This document shows, in pieces, positions 16,668 to 26,271 of a stretch of 38,274 nucleotides of DNA (positions within the stretch are counted from its first letter, which is position 1; each line of letters starts with the position of its first letter). The DNA comes from Candidatus Saccharibacteria bacterium RIFCSPHIGHO2_12_FULL_47_16b (GTDB lineage: Bacteria > Patescibacteriota > Saccharimonadia > Saccharimonadales > UBA10212), in NCBI GenBank assembly GCA_001790525.1, contig MGCU01000002.1:1-38274 (forward strand). The letters run 5' to 3'. Below the pieces are notes generated by a model. It saw only the letters and a program-made list of their open reading frames with translations, was not told the DNA's origin and did no database searches. Position numbers and translations under genes: made by a program.

Positions 16668-17573
16668 GTGAATCCAAACCAGCCGAATATTGTCTCGCCG
16701 GGGCCGGCCGGACCCAGTCAAACGTCCATAGCGGCACCTTCGCCAGAAGCAGTAGCCGCAGCCCCGCCAGTCGAACCGCCGGCTGGCAGTGCCGCGACAG
16801 TCCTACCGCCGCCAACCACACCGCCGCCGACTGAACCGATTAATCCCAACAGTACTCAAAACAGCCTGCACATCAGCGAGATCCGCGACGGTCTAGTCAT
16901 TATGAATGACGGCACCTTCCGCGCCGTGGTGATGTGTCAATCAATTAACTTTGATTTAATGAGTCCGTCCGAGAAGGAGGCCGTTGAGTATAGTTATCAA
17001 GGATTCTTAAATTCGCTTTATTTTCCGATTCAAATTTTTATACGCAGCCAGAAAATAGACCTCGCGCCATACCTTGATAAATTGCAAAAACTGCGAGCCC
17101 AGCAGGAGTCCATGCTGCTTGGCGTACTGATGGATGACTATATTGGTTTTTTGGATGAGATTTCTGCCCAAACCAACATCATGGATAAAAAATTCTACGT
17201 TGTGATTGGTTATCCTGACGCCAACGCCGACATCCGGCGGGCGCTAAAAACCAGTGCCGGCTTCTTTACTGGCCTAATGGGGCTGTTCAGGCCGGCCAAA
17301 ACCGTGCCGCACGTGGTGATTGATGAAAACGCATTGGAAAAAGCCAGGACCGAGCTACGCAACCGGGTTAATGCCGTCATGCAGGGCTTAAATCAGTGCG
17401 GCGTTCAAAGCGTGCCACTGGATACTCAAGAGCTGATTGAGCTTTTTTACGAAGCCTATAACCCGGACACCGCTGTTAACCAAAGGCTTGGTGACAGCAA
17501 GGACTTAAACGTGCCGATGATAAGAAAAGGCCAAGGCCAAGCGGCTCAGCCGCAAGCCGGAGGCACTGCATGA
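16668..17573 (+). CDS. VirB4/TrsE N-terminal-domain-like protein
   Basis: ISEIRDGLVIMNDGTFRAVVMCQSINFDLMSPSEKEAVEYSYQGFLNSLYFPIQIFIRSQKIDL; GTG start at 16668 with GGAGG 6 nt upstream. Confidence 0.75.
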   Translation: MNPNQPNIVSPGPAGPSQTSIAAPSPEAVAAAPPVEPPAGSAATVLPPPTTPPPTEPINPNSTQNSLHISEIRDGLVIMNDGTFRAVVMCQSINFDLMSPSEKEAVEYSYQGFLNSLYFPIQIFIRSQKIDLAPYLDKLQKLRAQQESMLLGVLMDDYIGFLDEISAQTNIMDKKFYVVIGYPDANADIRRALKTSAGFFTGLMGLFRPAKTVPHVVIDENALEKARTELRNRVNAVMQGLNQCGVQSVPLDTQELIELFYEAYNPDTAVNQRLGDSKDLNVPMIRKGQGQAAQPQAGGTA

Positions 17574-17581
17574 GCCGACCA

Positions 17582-17642
17582 GAAATTAGCAATCAGGAAT
17601 TAGGAATTAGGCTATTTGCTATTTGCTATTTGCTATTTGCTG
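17582..17642. repeat. ORF-less inverted heptad block before VirB4 gene
   Basis: GAAATTAG CAATCAG GAATTAG GAATTAG then G and (CTATTTG)x4. Confidence 0.85.
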
Positions 17643-17664
17643 ATTTTTCCGGAGGAAAAATCTG

Positions 17665-19710
17665 ATGCTTGGTTTTGGCAAAAAGCCCAAGGTTGATCCG
17701 GCGGTCCAGGCCCAAGTAATGGAGGCTCAAGAGGTCTCAACCGCCTTCCAAAAAGGCATCACCGCTCTGCGCGACTTTATTGCGCCGAGTTCGCTGGAAT
17801 TCAATAGCACCCACTTTCGAATCGGCACCCGCTTTGCCCGTACCTATTACGTTTATGGTTATCCTCGCCAGGTTTATACCGGATGGCTGTCGGGCATGAT
17901 AAACCTTGATGAGGTGATTGACCTATCTATGGTTATTCAACCGGTGGATAGCCAAATCGTGCTCAACAACTTGCGCAAAAAAGTCAGCCAGCTGCAAGCC
18001 GGCATTCAAATTGACCAAGAAAAGGGCCGGGTCCGCGACCCGGGCAAAGAGGCCACCATTCAAGACGCCGAAGAAATGCGCGACAAACTGCAGGTTGGCG
18101 AGGAGCGTTTCTTCCGCTTTGGTTTTTACTTTACTATTTACGCCAGTTCGATGGAAGAGCTGGAATTTGTCAGCCACAAAGTTGAATCAATGCTCGGCCA
18201 GCAGTTGGTTTACTCCAAACCGGCTACTGCCCAGCAGGAGCAGGGTTTAAATAGCACCGTTCCGCAGTATATTGACCAGCTACAAATATATCGGAATCTG
18301 GACACCGCGGCTCTATCAACCAGCTTCCCATTTACTTCGGCCGATTTGACCCAAGACAATGGCATTTTGTATGGCATCAACATGCATAATTCCGGTTTGG
18401 TTATTTTTGACCGATTCAGCCTCGAGAACAGCAACAGCGTGATTTTTGCCAAATCCGGCGCCGGCAAAAGCTTTATGGTCAAGTTGGAGGCTTTACGCTC
18501 ATTGATGTTTGGCACCGAAATTTTTGTGATTGATCCGGAGAACGAGTACCAGCGAATGTGCGAAGCGGTCGGCGGCACTTACATTCGCTTAAGCTTAGCC
18601 AGCGATAGCCGCGTCAATCCGTTTGATTTACCGCAAGTGATTGATAAAGACGAAGGCGACAATGCTTTACGCTCCAATTTAATAACTTTACATGGACTGC
18701 TGCGGTTGATGATGGGCGGGGCCCAAGCCCAAATGCAATCCGCTGCTAGCGGAGGTGGTTTAGCCATGGCGCCGGCTATGAGTCCGACTGAAGAAGCCGA
18801 TTTGGATGCTGCTCTAATCGAAACTTATGCCAAGGCGGGCATCACTAACGATCCATTAACCCACGGCTCGCCACCGCCAACTATCAATGACCTTTATGAC
18901 ACCCTGCTGCACATGGGCGGCAGCGGCCCGCAGCTGGCCCAACGGCTGCGCAAATACACCTCCGGCACTTTTGCCGGCATTTTTAGCCAACAGAGCAACG
19001 TCAATATTAATAACCCAATGGTGGTCTTTAATATCCGCGATCTGGAAGACGAACTACGGCCAGTCGCCATGTACATTGTGCTTAACTTCATCTGGAACCG
19101 TACCAAAGTTGACAGGAAAAAGCGTTTGCTGATTGTTGATGAGGCCTGGCAGTTAATGCGCTTTGATGACAGCGCCAATTTTATGTTCAGTTTGGCTAAA
19201 CGGGCGCGCAAATATAATCTTGGGCTAACCACCATTACTCAAGACGTGGAAGACTTTATGGCCTCGCGCATGGGCCGGGCGATTGTCGCCAACGCCAGCC
19301 TGCAATTTTTGCTTAAGCAAAGTCCCAGTGCGGTAGACGTTTTGGCGGATGTGTTCAAATTAACTGAAGAGGAACGCAAACGCTTAAGCCAGTTTCCAAT
19401 TGGCCAAGGCCTGTTCTTTGCCGGCCAAAACCACGTCCACATTCAAGTCATCGCCAGTCCCACCGAAACCCAGTTGATTACAACCATTGGCGGCCAAGAA
19501 ACGGCCGAAGGCGAATTAGGTCTCGAGGAGGGCGGCGAAGACGAGTACGGCGATGAGGACATCGAAGACATTGGCGAAGAGGCCGAAGTGCCGGAGGATG
19601 TGGCCCCAGCTACTCCGCCGACCCAAAATCTGCCCCAACCAGCCGTGCCAGTTACTAATCCAGCCAATCTAAATCCATCGCCACCAACCCAGCCAGCTCC
19701 AGGAGCTTAG
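17665..19710 (+). CDS. VirB4-type T4SS ATPase
   Basis: Walker A NSNSVIFAKSGAGKSFMVKLEALRSL, Walker B RLLIVDEAWQLM, FVIDPENEYQRMCEAVGG, ITQDVEDFM. Confidence 0.95.
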   Translation: MLGFGKKPKVDPAVQAQVMEAQEVSTAFQKGITALRDFIAPSSLEFNSTHFRIGTRFARTYYVYGYPRQVYTGWLSGMINLDEVIDLSMVIQPVDSQIVLNNLRKKVSQLQAGIQIDQEKGRVRDPGKEATIQDAEEMRDKLQVGEERFFRFGFYFTIYASSMEELEFVSHKVESMLGQQLVYSKPATAQQEQGLNSTVPQYIDQLQIYRNLDTAALSTSFPFTSADLTQDNGILYGINMHNSGLVIFDRFSLENSNSVIFAKSGAGKSFMVKLEALRSLMFGTEIFVIDPENEYQRMCEAVGGTYIRLSLASDSRVNPFDLPQVIDKDEGDNALRSNLITLHGLLRLMMGGAQAQMQSAASGGGLAMAPAMSPTEEADLDAALIETYAKAGITNDPLTHGSPPPTINDLYDTLLHMGGSGPQLAQRLRKYTSGTFAGIFSQQSNVNINNPMVVFNIRDLEDELRPVAMYIVLNFIWNRTKVDRKKRLLIVDEAWQLMRFDDSANFMFSLAKRARKYNLGLTTITQDVEDFMASRMGRAIVANASLQFLLKQSPSAVDVLADVFKLTEEERKRLSQFPIGQGLFFAGQNHVHIQVIASPTETQLITTIGGQETAEGELGLEEGGEDEYGDEDIEDIGEEAEVPEDVAPATPPTQNLPQPAVPVTNPANLNPSPPTQPAPGA

Positions 19711-19721
19711 CAGGCTAGGCC

Positions 19722-22700
19722 ATGGCTGTTACTCCAAGACTGCCAAGTGCTGGACCGGATCAAAATTCCGACTCGGATTTACCTATACCAAAACGGCGGC
19801 CTGCCACACCACAACGGCCAATTCAAGACGATGTTGAGAGGTTACGCCAAAATCGCGAACGACCAGCTGGTAGCGATCCCTATAAAACAGACTGGGGAGG
19901 CCAGTACGGTTCAGACACCCCGGGGCATTACGGGTCTGACGAGCACGGTGAAGACAACCAGCCGGAGCCGGACAATAGCTATAAAACTCAACCGACCGAG
20001 CCAATCTACGATGAGCCAGGTGTTTATCAGCCAGAGGAAGAAGCTCAAACCACGCCAACCGGCGGCGACAAAAGCTGGCGCGACCGGCTCGGGATGGGCC
20101 GGCGGCGCGATAAAGAACCCCTCGACCGCGGCGGCTTAAAAGGCAGGGAATTAGCTGGCAGCCAAGCAGCTAAGGACTCATCGGCCATACCGCCCGCCGA
20201 GCGCAGCTTCTATAAACCCACGGCGGAATCTGCTGACTCCGGGAAATTTAAACTGCGCAACTTATTCAATACTCGACGGAAAAAGCTATTAGGCGGCGGC
20301 GGAATTGTTGGAACAATCATTGCATTATTTTTCGGCTTTTCAATAATTCAGGGCCCCTTACAACTAGTTCATCTTTCACAGATTTTGGGCAGAAACTTCT
20401 TTGGCAACGAACAGACAACTGTAACCAGATCTAAAGGTTTATTCCGTTTTGCTCGAACAGGTGATATTGGCGAGACCCGTCTGACCAAAACTGGCAGTAT
20501 CTTTTACCGTAAGACGATTTCAAAGCTTGGGGAGATTGGTATCACCTTTGAAAGAAATTCCTATGGTGTGCCAAAATCTATGACTATTGATCCGGCTAAA
20601 TACCCGGACTATAAAGGTCTTACAAGGGCCCAGCAAAAAGCCGCCTTTATCAGGGATTTCTCCATTAACAGTGATCGGAGTTTCGTGGCAGCCATCAGAG
20701 ATGGCCCGGATGGAAGGTTGCTAGTAAAACTTGACGATGCCAGCTTAAAAGGCATGAAGTTTTCGAATATGTTACTTAAAACTTCAATTGCAAAGCTTGG
20801 CGACGGTAAGATAGCTACCTATATGAACATTAGATTTACCAGAGATGCCTTTGCTTTACCTAAATTATTCTCGCCGTTGACTAATCGTTTGAAAGCGCAG
20901 GCCAGCAAAAGAATTTCGGCCATCGAAAGAAAAAATCTTGAAAAGCAACGTCAGGCAGAGCTACAAAAACCAATCGCCGAAAAAACTGGCGTAGCTCGGG
21001 CAAAAGTAAAAAACTTTCTTCAGTCTAATAAAGGCAAGTTTACGACCACAGTCCTTGGTTCAGGATTGCTTGCATCATCTTTAATATGCGAGTTCAGGTC
21101 GATTGCTGATGATGTAGTAACCGCCAACCGCGGCGCGCTCGTCCTGCCCGGTGTTGTAAATATTGTGGACAAAATGGCGGTAGGCGGACAAATCCAGTCG
21201 GGACAAGGCGGGTTTACCTCTGCTGAAGCCGGCGCTGTCGCTGACAGTCTGATTGATGAAAACGGTCAATCGATTTGGCAGGCTAAAGCTCTCCAGGTTA
21301 CTGCGGGAGAACCAAATCCAACCGGGCCTGATTTACCAAAAGGCATTGGCGCGGCTTTTTCCGGCAATACGACGGCCGATAAAATCCTAGATGAGACTAA
21401 CATATCTATTCTAGGCGTTAACATATGCAGTAAAACGGGGCAGATTTTACAAGTCACGACCGGATTAGGTCTGCTCGCACTCGGAGCTATTAGCTTTGGC
21501 GGTAGCTGGGGCCTATTTGCGGCGCAACAGACTGCTGTTATAGCAGCCACTGCCACGGCATTCGTTATTCTGCACGAAGTCGCAACACCATTGCTGGAAG
21601 AGAAGGCTGTGATACCAGAGGTTTTGAGCGGACCCCTAGGCGGTAACATAATGGCCTATAGTGCCCGCGAAGCTGCTAATATAGCAAGCCGAGCCTCGGG
21701 TGGCACGCCTTTGAGCGAAACAGAATCTGCCATGCTTGACAGCCAGCTAAAAATTGCCGAGCAGCAGGAATTTGATTCGAAGAGTCCTTTAAGCAAAGTG
21801 TTTGACGTTTACGACAGACGTTCAGCCGCAGGCAAGCTAATTGATAATACAAATCTAAATATGGCGACTATCCGCTCTTCGGTTTTGAATTTCGGGCTCG
21901 CTTTCTCTTCGCTCACTAAAATATTCAGTCCCCCGGCCCAGGCTGAAACAGAACCTTACAATTGGGGTTTTCCTCGCTATGGCATACCTCAAAGTCTGGC
22001 TGAAGATCCGAGATACCAGGATCCTTACGATAACGCGGAGCAAGTGGCCCAATTACTTAAAAATAATGATAGTTACATTGACAGAGCTAAGAATTGTTTT
22101 GGCGTCGAGATCTCTACGAGTGATTGGAGCGTGGTTGCCAAAGACGACGTCAATCCTGGTGATTCATCATACACCCACTCTACCTGTGACGACGGCAGTG
22201 ATGAGTGGAATCGCATACGTTTGTTCATAGCCGATTCTCGAATCATGGATGCCCAAGCCTGTTATGAACTCAATGATGCAACGGCCTGCCAAAACGTCGG
22301 CTTCAACGAATTAGTGAACCCTTCCACAACAACCAGTTCTGCAACTACAACTATCGATAGTCTTGGCGGTCAACAGCTTGCTCCTAATCCACAACGCTGG
22401 ATTCAATGGATTGCTCAAAACGTCATGCCGAATCTGCCGGGCAATGCTGATGCCAAAGCCGAAATGGCGGCCAGAGTTACCTGGTGGAGTCTTAAGGAAA
22501 GCGTGCTAGATTTGCCAAAAGAAGGTTATAGCGAGAATCCAATTGGTTATAACAACTGTTCTCCAACCGGTAATGAATACAAGGCTTTTTTGGATGATTG
22601 TGATGGTATCTCCAACTGGCAGGCCGGTATCGCTGCTGTTAGGCCGGCCGAGAATGACGAAAAAGCAGTGGCTGACAAAGCCTTAGAACTCCACCCCGGC

Positions 22701-23582
22701 CAAAGTCACCAAGAAATTATGGGCCGGGTAGCTATTGACGCCGGTTATCACCAAGGTTCCAATGAATATAACCAAGCCGCCAACGCCACCGGCCGGTTGA
22801 AACATTCGCTTTTGATGCGCGACCCGGCTACCGGTTTTGTTTTTTCCTACCCCAAAATTGCGCCGTGTCTAACTGAACAGGCCCGGGCCGCGTTGAAAAC
22901 CGACTGGTGCCAGGGTTATGGCTCGGCCGCTCATGTAGCTAAAGATGTGCCGACCACTTTGAGTGTGATTGCCGAGCTAAAAGCCTACTTTAAAAACGGC
23001 GGCTCAACAACGATTGGACCCATACCAACCGGCAGCGCCCAGGAACTGGCCAAACAAATTCTGTCCTATAAGGACGATAAATACTCTTGTGAAAATGAAG
23101 GTGATTGCACCGACCTAGAGTACACTGCAGCCGGCAAGAGCTTAGCTGGTATTGGTTACTGTCGGGCAACAGCAATTGATGTCAAAGTCCTGCAACTAAT
23201 GCTGGCCTTAATTAAGAGCGGTTATTCAATTGGTACTTATGCCCTTTGCAGTGACCATGAATCAAACGCCGATAAATCCAGGCATAACGTTGGCTTTGCG
23301 GTTGATATCTCGAGTATAAACGGCAAACCTGTTAATTCATCATCAGCCTACCAAGAAACTCTGGCAGTTATGAAATTACTCAATAGTCTAGCTGGTACAG
23401 CGTTAGCGCCAGACCAAGCCCTCAATCAGGGTGCAGGTAGTTATTCGGCTGAACTTGATGCGCTGTCAATGAATGACGGCAAAGTTACAGGCCTGTTTTA
23501 CTGTGAAAAATATGGGAAGAACCTAGGTTACACCGGCTGTTATGTTGGCGGGCATATGAATCATATACATGTGGGATACTGA
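19722..23582 (+). CDS. Large membrane-anchored protein with C-terminal LAS/M15-like peptidase domain
   Basis: TM KKLLGGGGIVGTIIALFFGFSIIQG; C-terminal SRHNVGFAVDI (SxHxxGxAxD) and HMNHIHVGY zinc-site-like motifs. Confidence 0.75.
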   Translation: MAVTPRLPSAGPDQNSDSDLPIPKRRPATPQRPIQDDVERLRQNRERPAGSDPYKTDWGGQYGSDTPGHYGSDEHGEDNQPEPDNSYKTQPTEPIYDEPGVYQPEEEAQTTPTGGDKSWRDRLGMGRRRDKEPLDRGGLKGRELAGSQAAKDSSAIPPAERSFYKPTAESADSGKFKLRNLFNTRRKKLLGGGGIVGTIIALFFGFSIIQGPLQLVHLSQILGRNFFGNEQTTVTRSKGLFRFARTGDIGETRLTKTGSIFYRKTISKLGEIGITFERNSYGVPKSMTIDPAKYPDYKGLTRAQQKAAFIRDFSINSDRSFVAAIRDGPDGRLLVKLDDASLKGMKFSNMLLKTSIAKLGDGKIATYMNIRFTRDAFALPKLFSPLTNRLKAQASKRISAIERKNLEKQRQAELQKPIAEKTGVARAKVKNFLQSNKGKFTTTVLGSGLLASSLICEFRSIADDVVTANRGALVLPGVVNIVDKMAVGGQIQSGQGGFTSAEAGAVADSLIDENGQSIWQAKALQVTAGEPNPTGPDLPKGIGAAFSGNTTADKILDETNISILGVNICSKTGQILQVTTGLGLLALGAISFGGSWGLFAAQQTAVIAATATAFVILHEVATPLLEEKAVIPEVLSGPLGGNIMAYSAREAANIASRASGGTPLSETESAMLDSQLKIAEQQEFDSKSPLSKVFDVYDRRSAAGKLIDNTNLNMATIRSSVLNFGLAFSSLTKIFSPPAQAETEPYNWGFPRYGIPQSLAEDPRYQDPYDNAEQVAQLLKNNDSYIDRAKNCFGVEISTSDWSVVAKDDVNPGDSSYTHSTCDDGSDEWNRIRLFIADSRIMDAQACYELNDATACQNVGFNELVNPSTTTSSATTTIDSLGGQQLAPNPQRWIQWIAQNVMPNLPGNADAKAEMAARVTWWSLKESVLDLPKEGYSENPIGYNNCSPTGNEYKAFLDDCDGISNWQAGIAAVRPAENDEKAVADKALELHPGQSHQEIMGRVAIDAGYHQGSNEYNQAANATGRLKHSLLMRDPATGFVFSYPKIAPCLTEQARAALKTDWCQGYGSAAHVAKDVPTTLSVIAELKAYFKNGGSTTIGPIPTGSAQELAKQILSYKDDKYSCENEGDCTDLEYTAAGKSLAGIGYCRATAIDVKVLQLMLALIKSGYSIGTYALCSDHESNADKSRHNVGFAVDISSINGKPVNSSSAYQETLAVMKLLNSLAGTALAPDQALNQGAGSYSAELDALSMNDGKVTGLFYCEKYGKNLGYTGCYVGGHMNHIHVGY

Positions 23583-24751
23583 TGAAAAAATTACTTCACA
23601 TTAGTTTGTTGGCCGGCTTTATTACTTTAACAATCGCTGGCCACGTACAGGCCTTATCCCAAGAACAGAAAAATATATTCGATTCAGGGATTTACTATTT
23701 CGACGCGAGTCCTTCAACGTCCGACTGTGTTGGTGATATCAACCTGATTGGTAGTGAAAACGCCGAAAAAATCTTTAATTTTTTCATCAGTAAAGGATTG
23801 TCCCGAGAGCAAGCGGCCGGAGCTTTCGGCAACATTATGCGTGAATCGGGCGGCGACCCGGAGAACATTCAGCAACCGGCCGGCCGGACAAAAGATCCTT
23901 CTGGCCTTACCGAAAAAACTCAAGGCTGGGGCATTATTCAATGGACCCCCGGTTCAAAAATTATCGGACTTGCGGAAAAAGCCGGAATTACTACACCGAT
24001 TTACGAATTATCCACCCAACTTGAGCTGGTTTGGGAGCATATGGGTAACAATCCAGTGGTCACCAAAGAGTTCGATTTAGCATATTACAAAACTCTTACT
24101 GATGTGGTAGAAGCGGTTAAGTATTTTGAGGATAAGATTGAGGGTGCCGGCGTCAAAGCACTGGACGAACGGGTAAAATTCGCCAAGAGCGCTTTAACCA
24201 AATATGGCTCTGGTTCCACCGACTCTGGGGACAGCTTATGTACTGACTCTACTATGATAAAGTTGTCGCCGCCTCTCACAACATCAGGTGATAAAATCAC
24301 GCCCAAAGGCATCACCTTACACTGGTGGGGAGGTAGTTCTGGCGGACAAGGTATAAGTAATTTAGTAGGCACCTTAAAGAGCCGGGGCTTGTCTGTACAG
24401 ATCGGCATTACAGCTGACGGCAAAGTTTACCAGATGACTAATGATCTGCTTGACTATACATCGCATGCTACCGGTGGTAATAACACTACAATCGGTATTG
24501 AGATTGAGGGTGGGCCAGCCGACTTTAACAGGGATGGAATTACAAAATATCCGCAAAAGTTCGCAGCCGTTGTTGCAACTGTTAAATATTTAGTAGCCAA
24601 ATATAATATCCCTCTGGAAGGTCAAACAACTTGCGGGGATGTCATCGGCATACATCCTCACAAAGACTACAATTCCTGCCCTGGTGCTGAATTTAAAACG
24701 GATGTGGATGATGAATACTTTAACGCAGTCATGCAAGCGGTAAGGAGCTAG
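23582..24751 (+). CDS. Secreted peptidoglycan hydrolase: phage-tail-lysozyme-like domain plus N-acetylmuramoyl-L-alanine amidase (Amidase_2-like)
   Basis: FFISKGLSREQAAGAFGNIMRESGGDPENIQ...GWGIIQWTPGSKI; ITLHWWGGSSGGQGISNLVGTLKSRGLSVQIGITADGKVYQM...IGIEIEGG...IGIHPHKDYNSCPGAEF. Confidence 0.9.
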   Translation: MKKLLHISLLAGFITLTIAGHVQALSQEQKNIFDSGIYYFDASPSTSDCVGDINLIGSENAEKIFNFFISKGLSREQAAGAFGNIMRESGGDPENIQQPAGRTKDPSGLTEKTQGWGIIQWTPGSKIIGLAEKAGITTPIYELSTQLELVWEHMGNNPVVTKEFDLAYYKTLTDVVEAVKYFEDKIEGAGVKALDERVKFAKSALTKYGSGSTDSGDSLCTDSTMIKLSPPLTTSGDKITPKGITLHWWGGSSGGQGISNLVGTLKSRGLSVQIGITADGKVYQMTNDLLDYTSHATGGNNTTIGIEIEGGPADFNRDGITKYPQKFAAVVATVKYLVAKYNIPLEGQTTCGDVIGIHPHKDYNSCPGAEFKTDVDDEYFNAVMQAVRS

Positions 24752-24752
24752 C

Positions 24753-26270
24753 ATGGGAATAAGACTAAAAAAAGCCTTGATCGTCGGTGTCTTGTTAGTA
24801 ATATTATTGGCTACTTTCCAGTGGCTGTATACTCACGGTACTTTAGAAATTGTTGTGTCCAATGCTAATGATAGTGAACTAAGTTACAGCCTGACTAGGC
24901 AGCCAAGCGGCAAACCCAACGAAAGCCAAAGTAAAAATAAAACAATAAAAAAATATGTTTCAAAGGGTAAATATGAGGTAAAGGTTACTCAAGGTAGCAG
25001 CGGTTACTTTTCAGTAGCGGAAACTGGCGGCTTCCTCAAGAAAACCAGAATTGAGGCCAAGCTAACGCCAGAAAGGAACAGAGTTTTTATAGGTGATAAT
25101 CCGTCAGAATGCATGTTCTTTGATAATTTACTTTATTCATATGATTGCGCCGCCACTACACCGTTTGGCGCAATTAATGTTCATACAGCCGCTAATGAAA
25201 GTGCACCGACACTACTCGCTAAATTAGCCTTGCCAAATATTGACGGTTTAGTTGAGGGTTTAATTAAAACCAGCTTTGGCAATGTGGCCATGATTCATTT
25301 TATTGACGTTGAGGGTTCCGGCGGTCGAGGTCTTTATTTGTTGGATTCTAATTTAAAGACGATAAAAAGTCGTCACCTAGATCAACTAACAGCCTTGGAC
25401 CCTTATGCGCTAGCGGTCTACAAAACAGGCTTCATAATTTACAACCTGGATGCCAATTTCATCGACTATTTCAGTTCATTTGATGCCGAGCCCCAGCAGA
25501 TTAACCTACAAAAGCCAGTTGATGTCAGTGGTTATTTACCCTTGTCATTTGGTACCGGCGGCGATTATATCTGGCTATTCCTTTCCAATCTCTCCAATCA
25601 AGATAGCGAAGGTGAGATTAACAGCCGTGATATAAAAAACACCTTACTGTTTAGCGACGGTAAGAGTAGTCGAACTACTAATCTGGACAAAAAACTGGTT
25701 CTCGAATTATTCATATGCGCTAGCAATCGGTTATGTTTATTGAGTGATCGCAGCTTTGAGATCTACGAACTCGGTGACCGACTGGGAAAAATATTATATT
25801 CAGTCACAGATGTCCAGCGGCTTGAACTCCAAAACAACACAATGTTATTGGTCCGCAGCAAAGACATTCTGCGAATTGATCCCGTTTCATTGAGCGGTCT
25901 GGTTGATTATAGCTTTGGTGACTATAAATATTGCGGCCTTAGCAAACAGGATTTGGAGAATTACGTCCTATGTGTAGCTGATACTACTGGCCGAAAAAGG
26001 GTGCTACTTATTAACAATGAACCTGCGACTGATGATATTGACAAGAAAATCATTAAGCTTGCCAAATTAAATGAACTAGCTGCAGTTTCAGCTTACAAGG
26101 GTTTCATCTATTTAACCCCAGAGCTCGGTGGTTTGGTTTATGATACAGCGACTGGCGGCTATACCTATGATCCGACGACTAAGCTAAGGGTTAATCAAAA
26201 AATAAACGATGAGATTAATAGGCTCGGCATCGACCGGAAGAAATATACGATTATTAATACGTCCGAGTAG
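24753..26270 (+). CDS. Membrane-anchored hypothetical protein, propeller-like extracellular region
   Basis: 505 aa; N-terminal TM anchor; directly after the hydrolase gene. Confidence 0.65.
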   Translation: MGIRLKKALIVGVLLVILLATFQWLYTHGTLEIVVSNANDSELSYSLTRQPSGKPNESQSKNKTIKKYVSKGKYEVKVTQGSSGYFSVAETGGFLKKTRIEAKLTPERNRVFIGDNPSECMFFDNLLYSYDCAATTPFGAINVHTAANESAPTLLAKLALPNIDGLVEGLIKTSFGNVAMIHFIDVEGSGGRGLYLLDSNLKTIKSRHLDQLTALDPYALAVYKTGFIIYNLDANFIDYFSSFDAEPQQINLQKPVDVSGYLPLSFGTGGDYIWLFLSNLSNQDSEGEINSRDIKNTLLFSDGKSSRTTNLDKKLVLELFICASNRLCLLSDRSFEIYELGDRLGKILYSVTDVQRLELQNNTMLLVRSKDILRIDPVSLSGLVDYSFGDYKYCGLSKQDLENYVLCVADTTGRKRVLLINNEPATDDIDKKIIKLAKLNELAAVSAYKGFIYLTPELGGLVYDTATGGYTYDPTTKLRVNQKINDEINRLGIDRKKYTIINTSE

Positions 26271-26271
26271 T

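Noticed and set aside
17611-17642. Possible CRISPR-like or VNTR array
   Set aside because: Unit is only 7 nt with no spacers and no cas genes; explained as heptad array.
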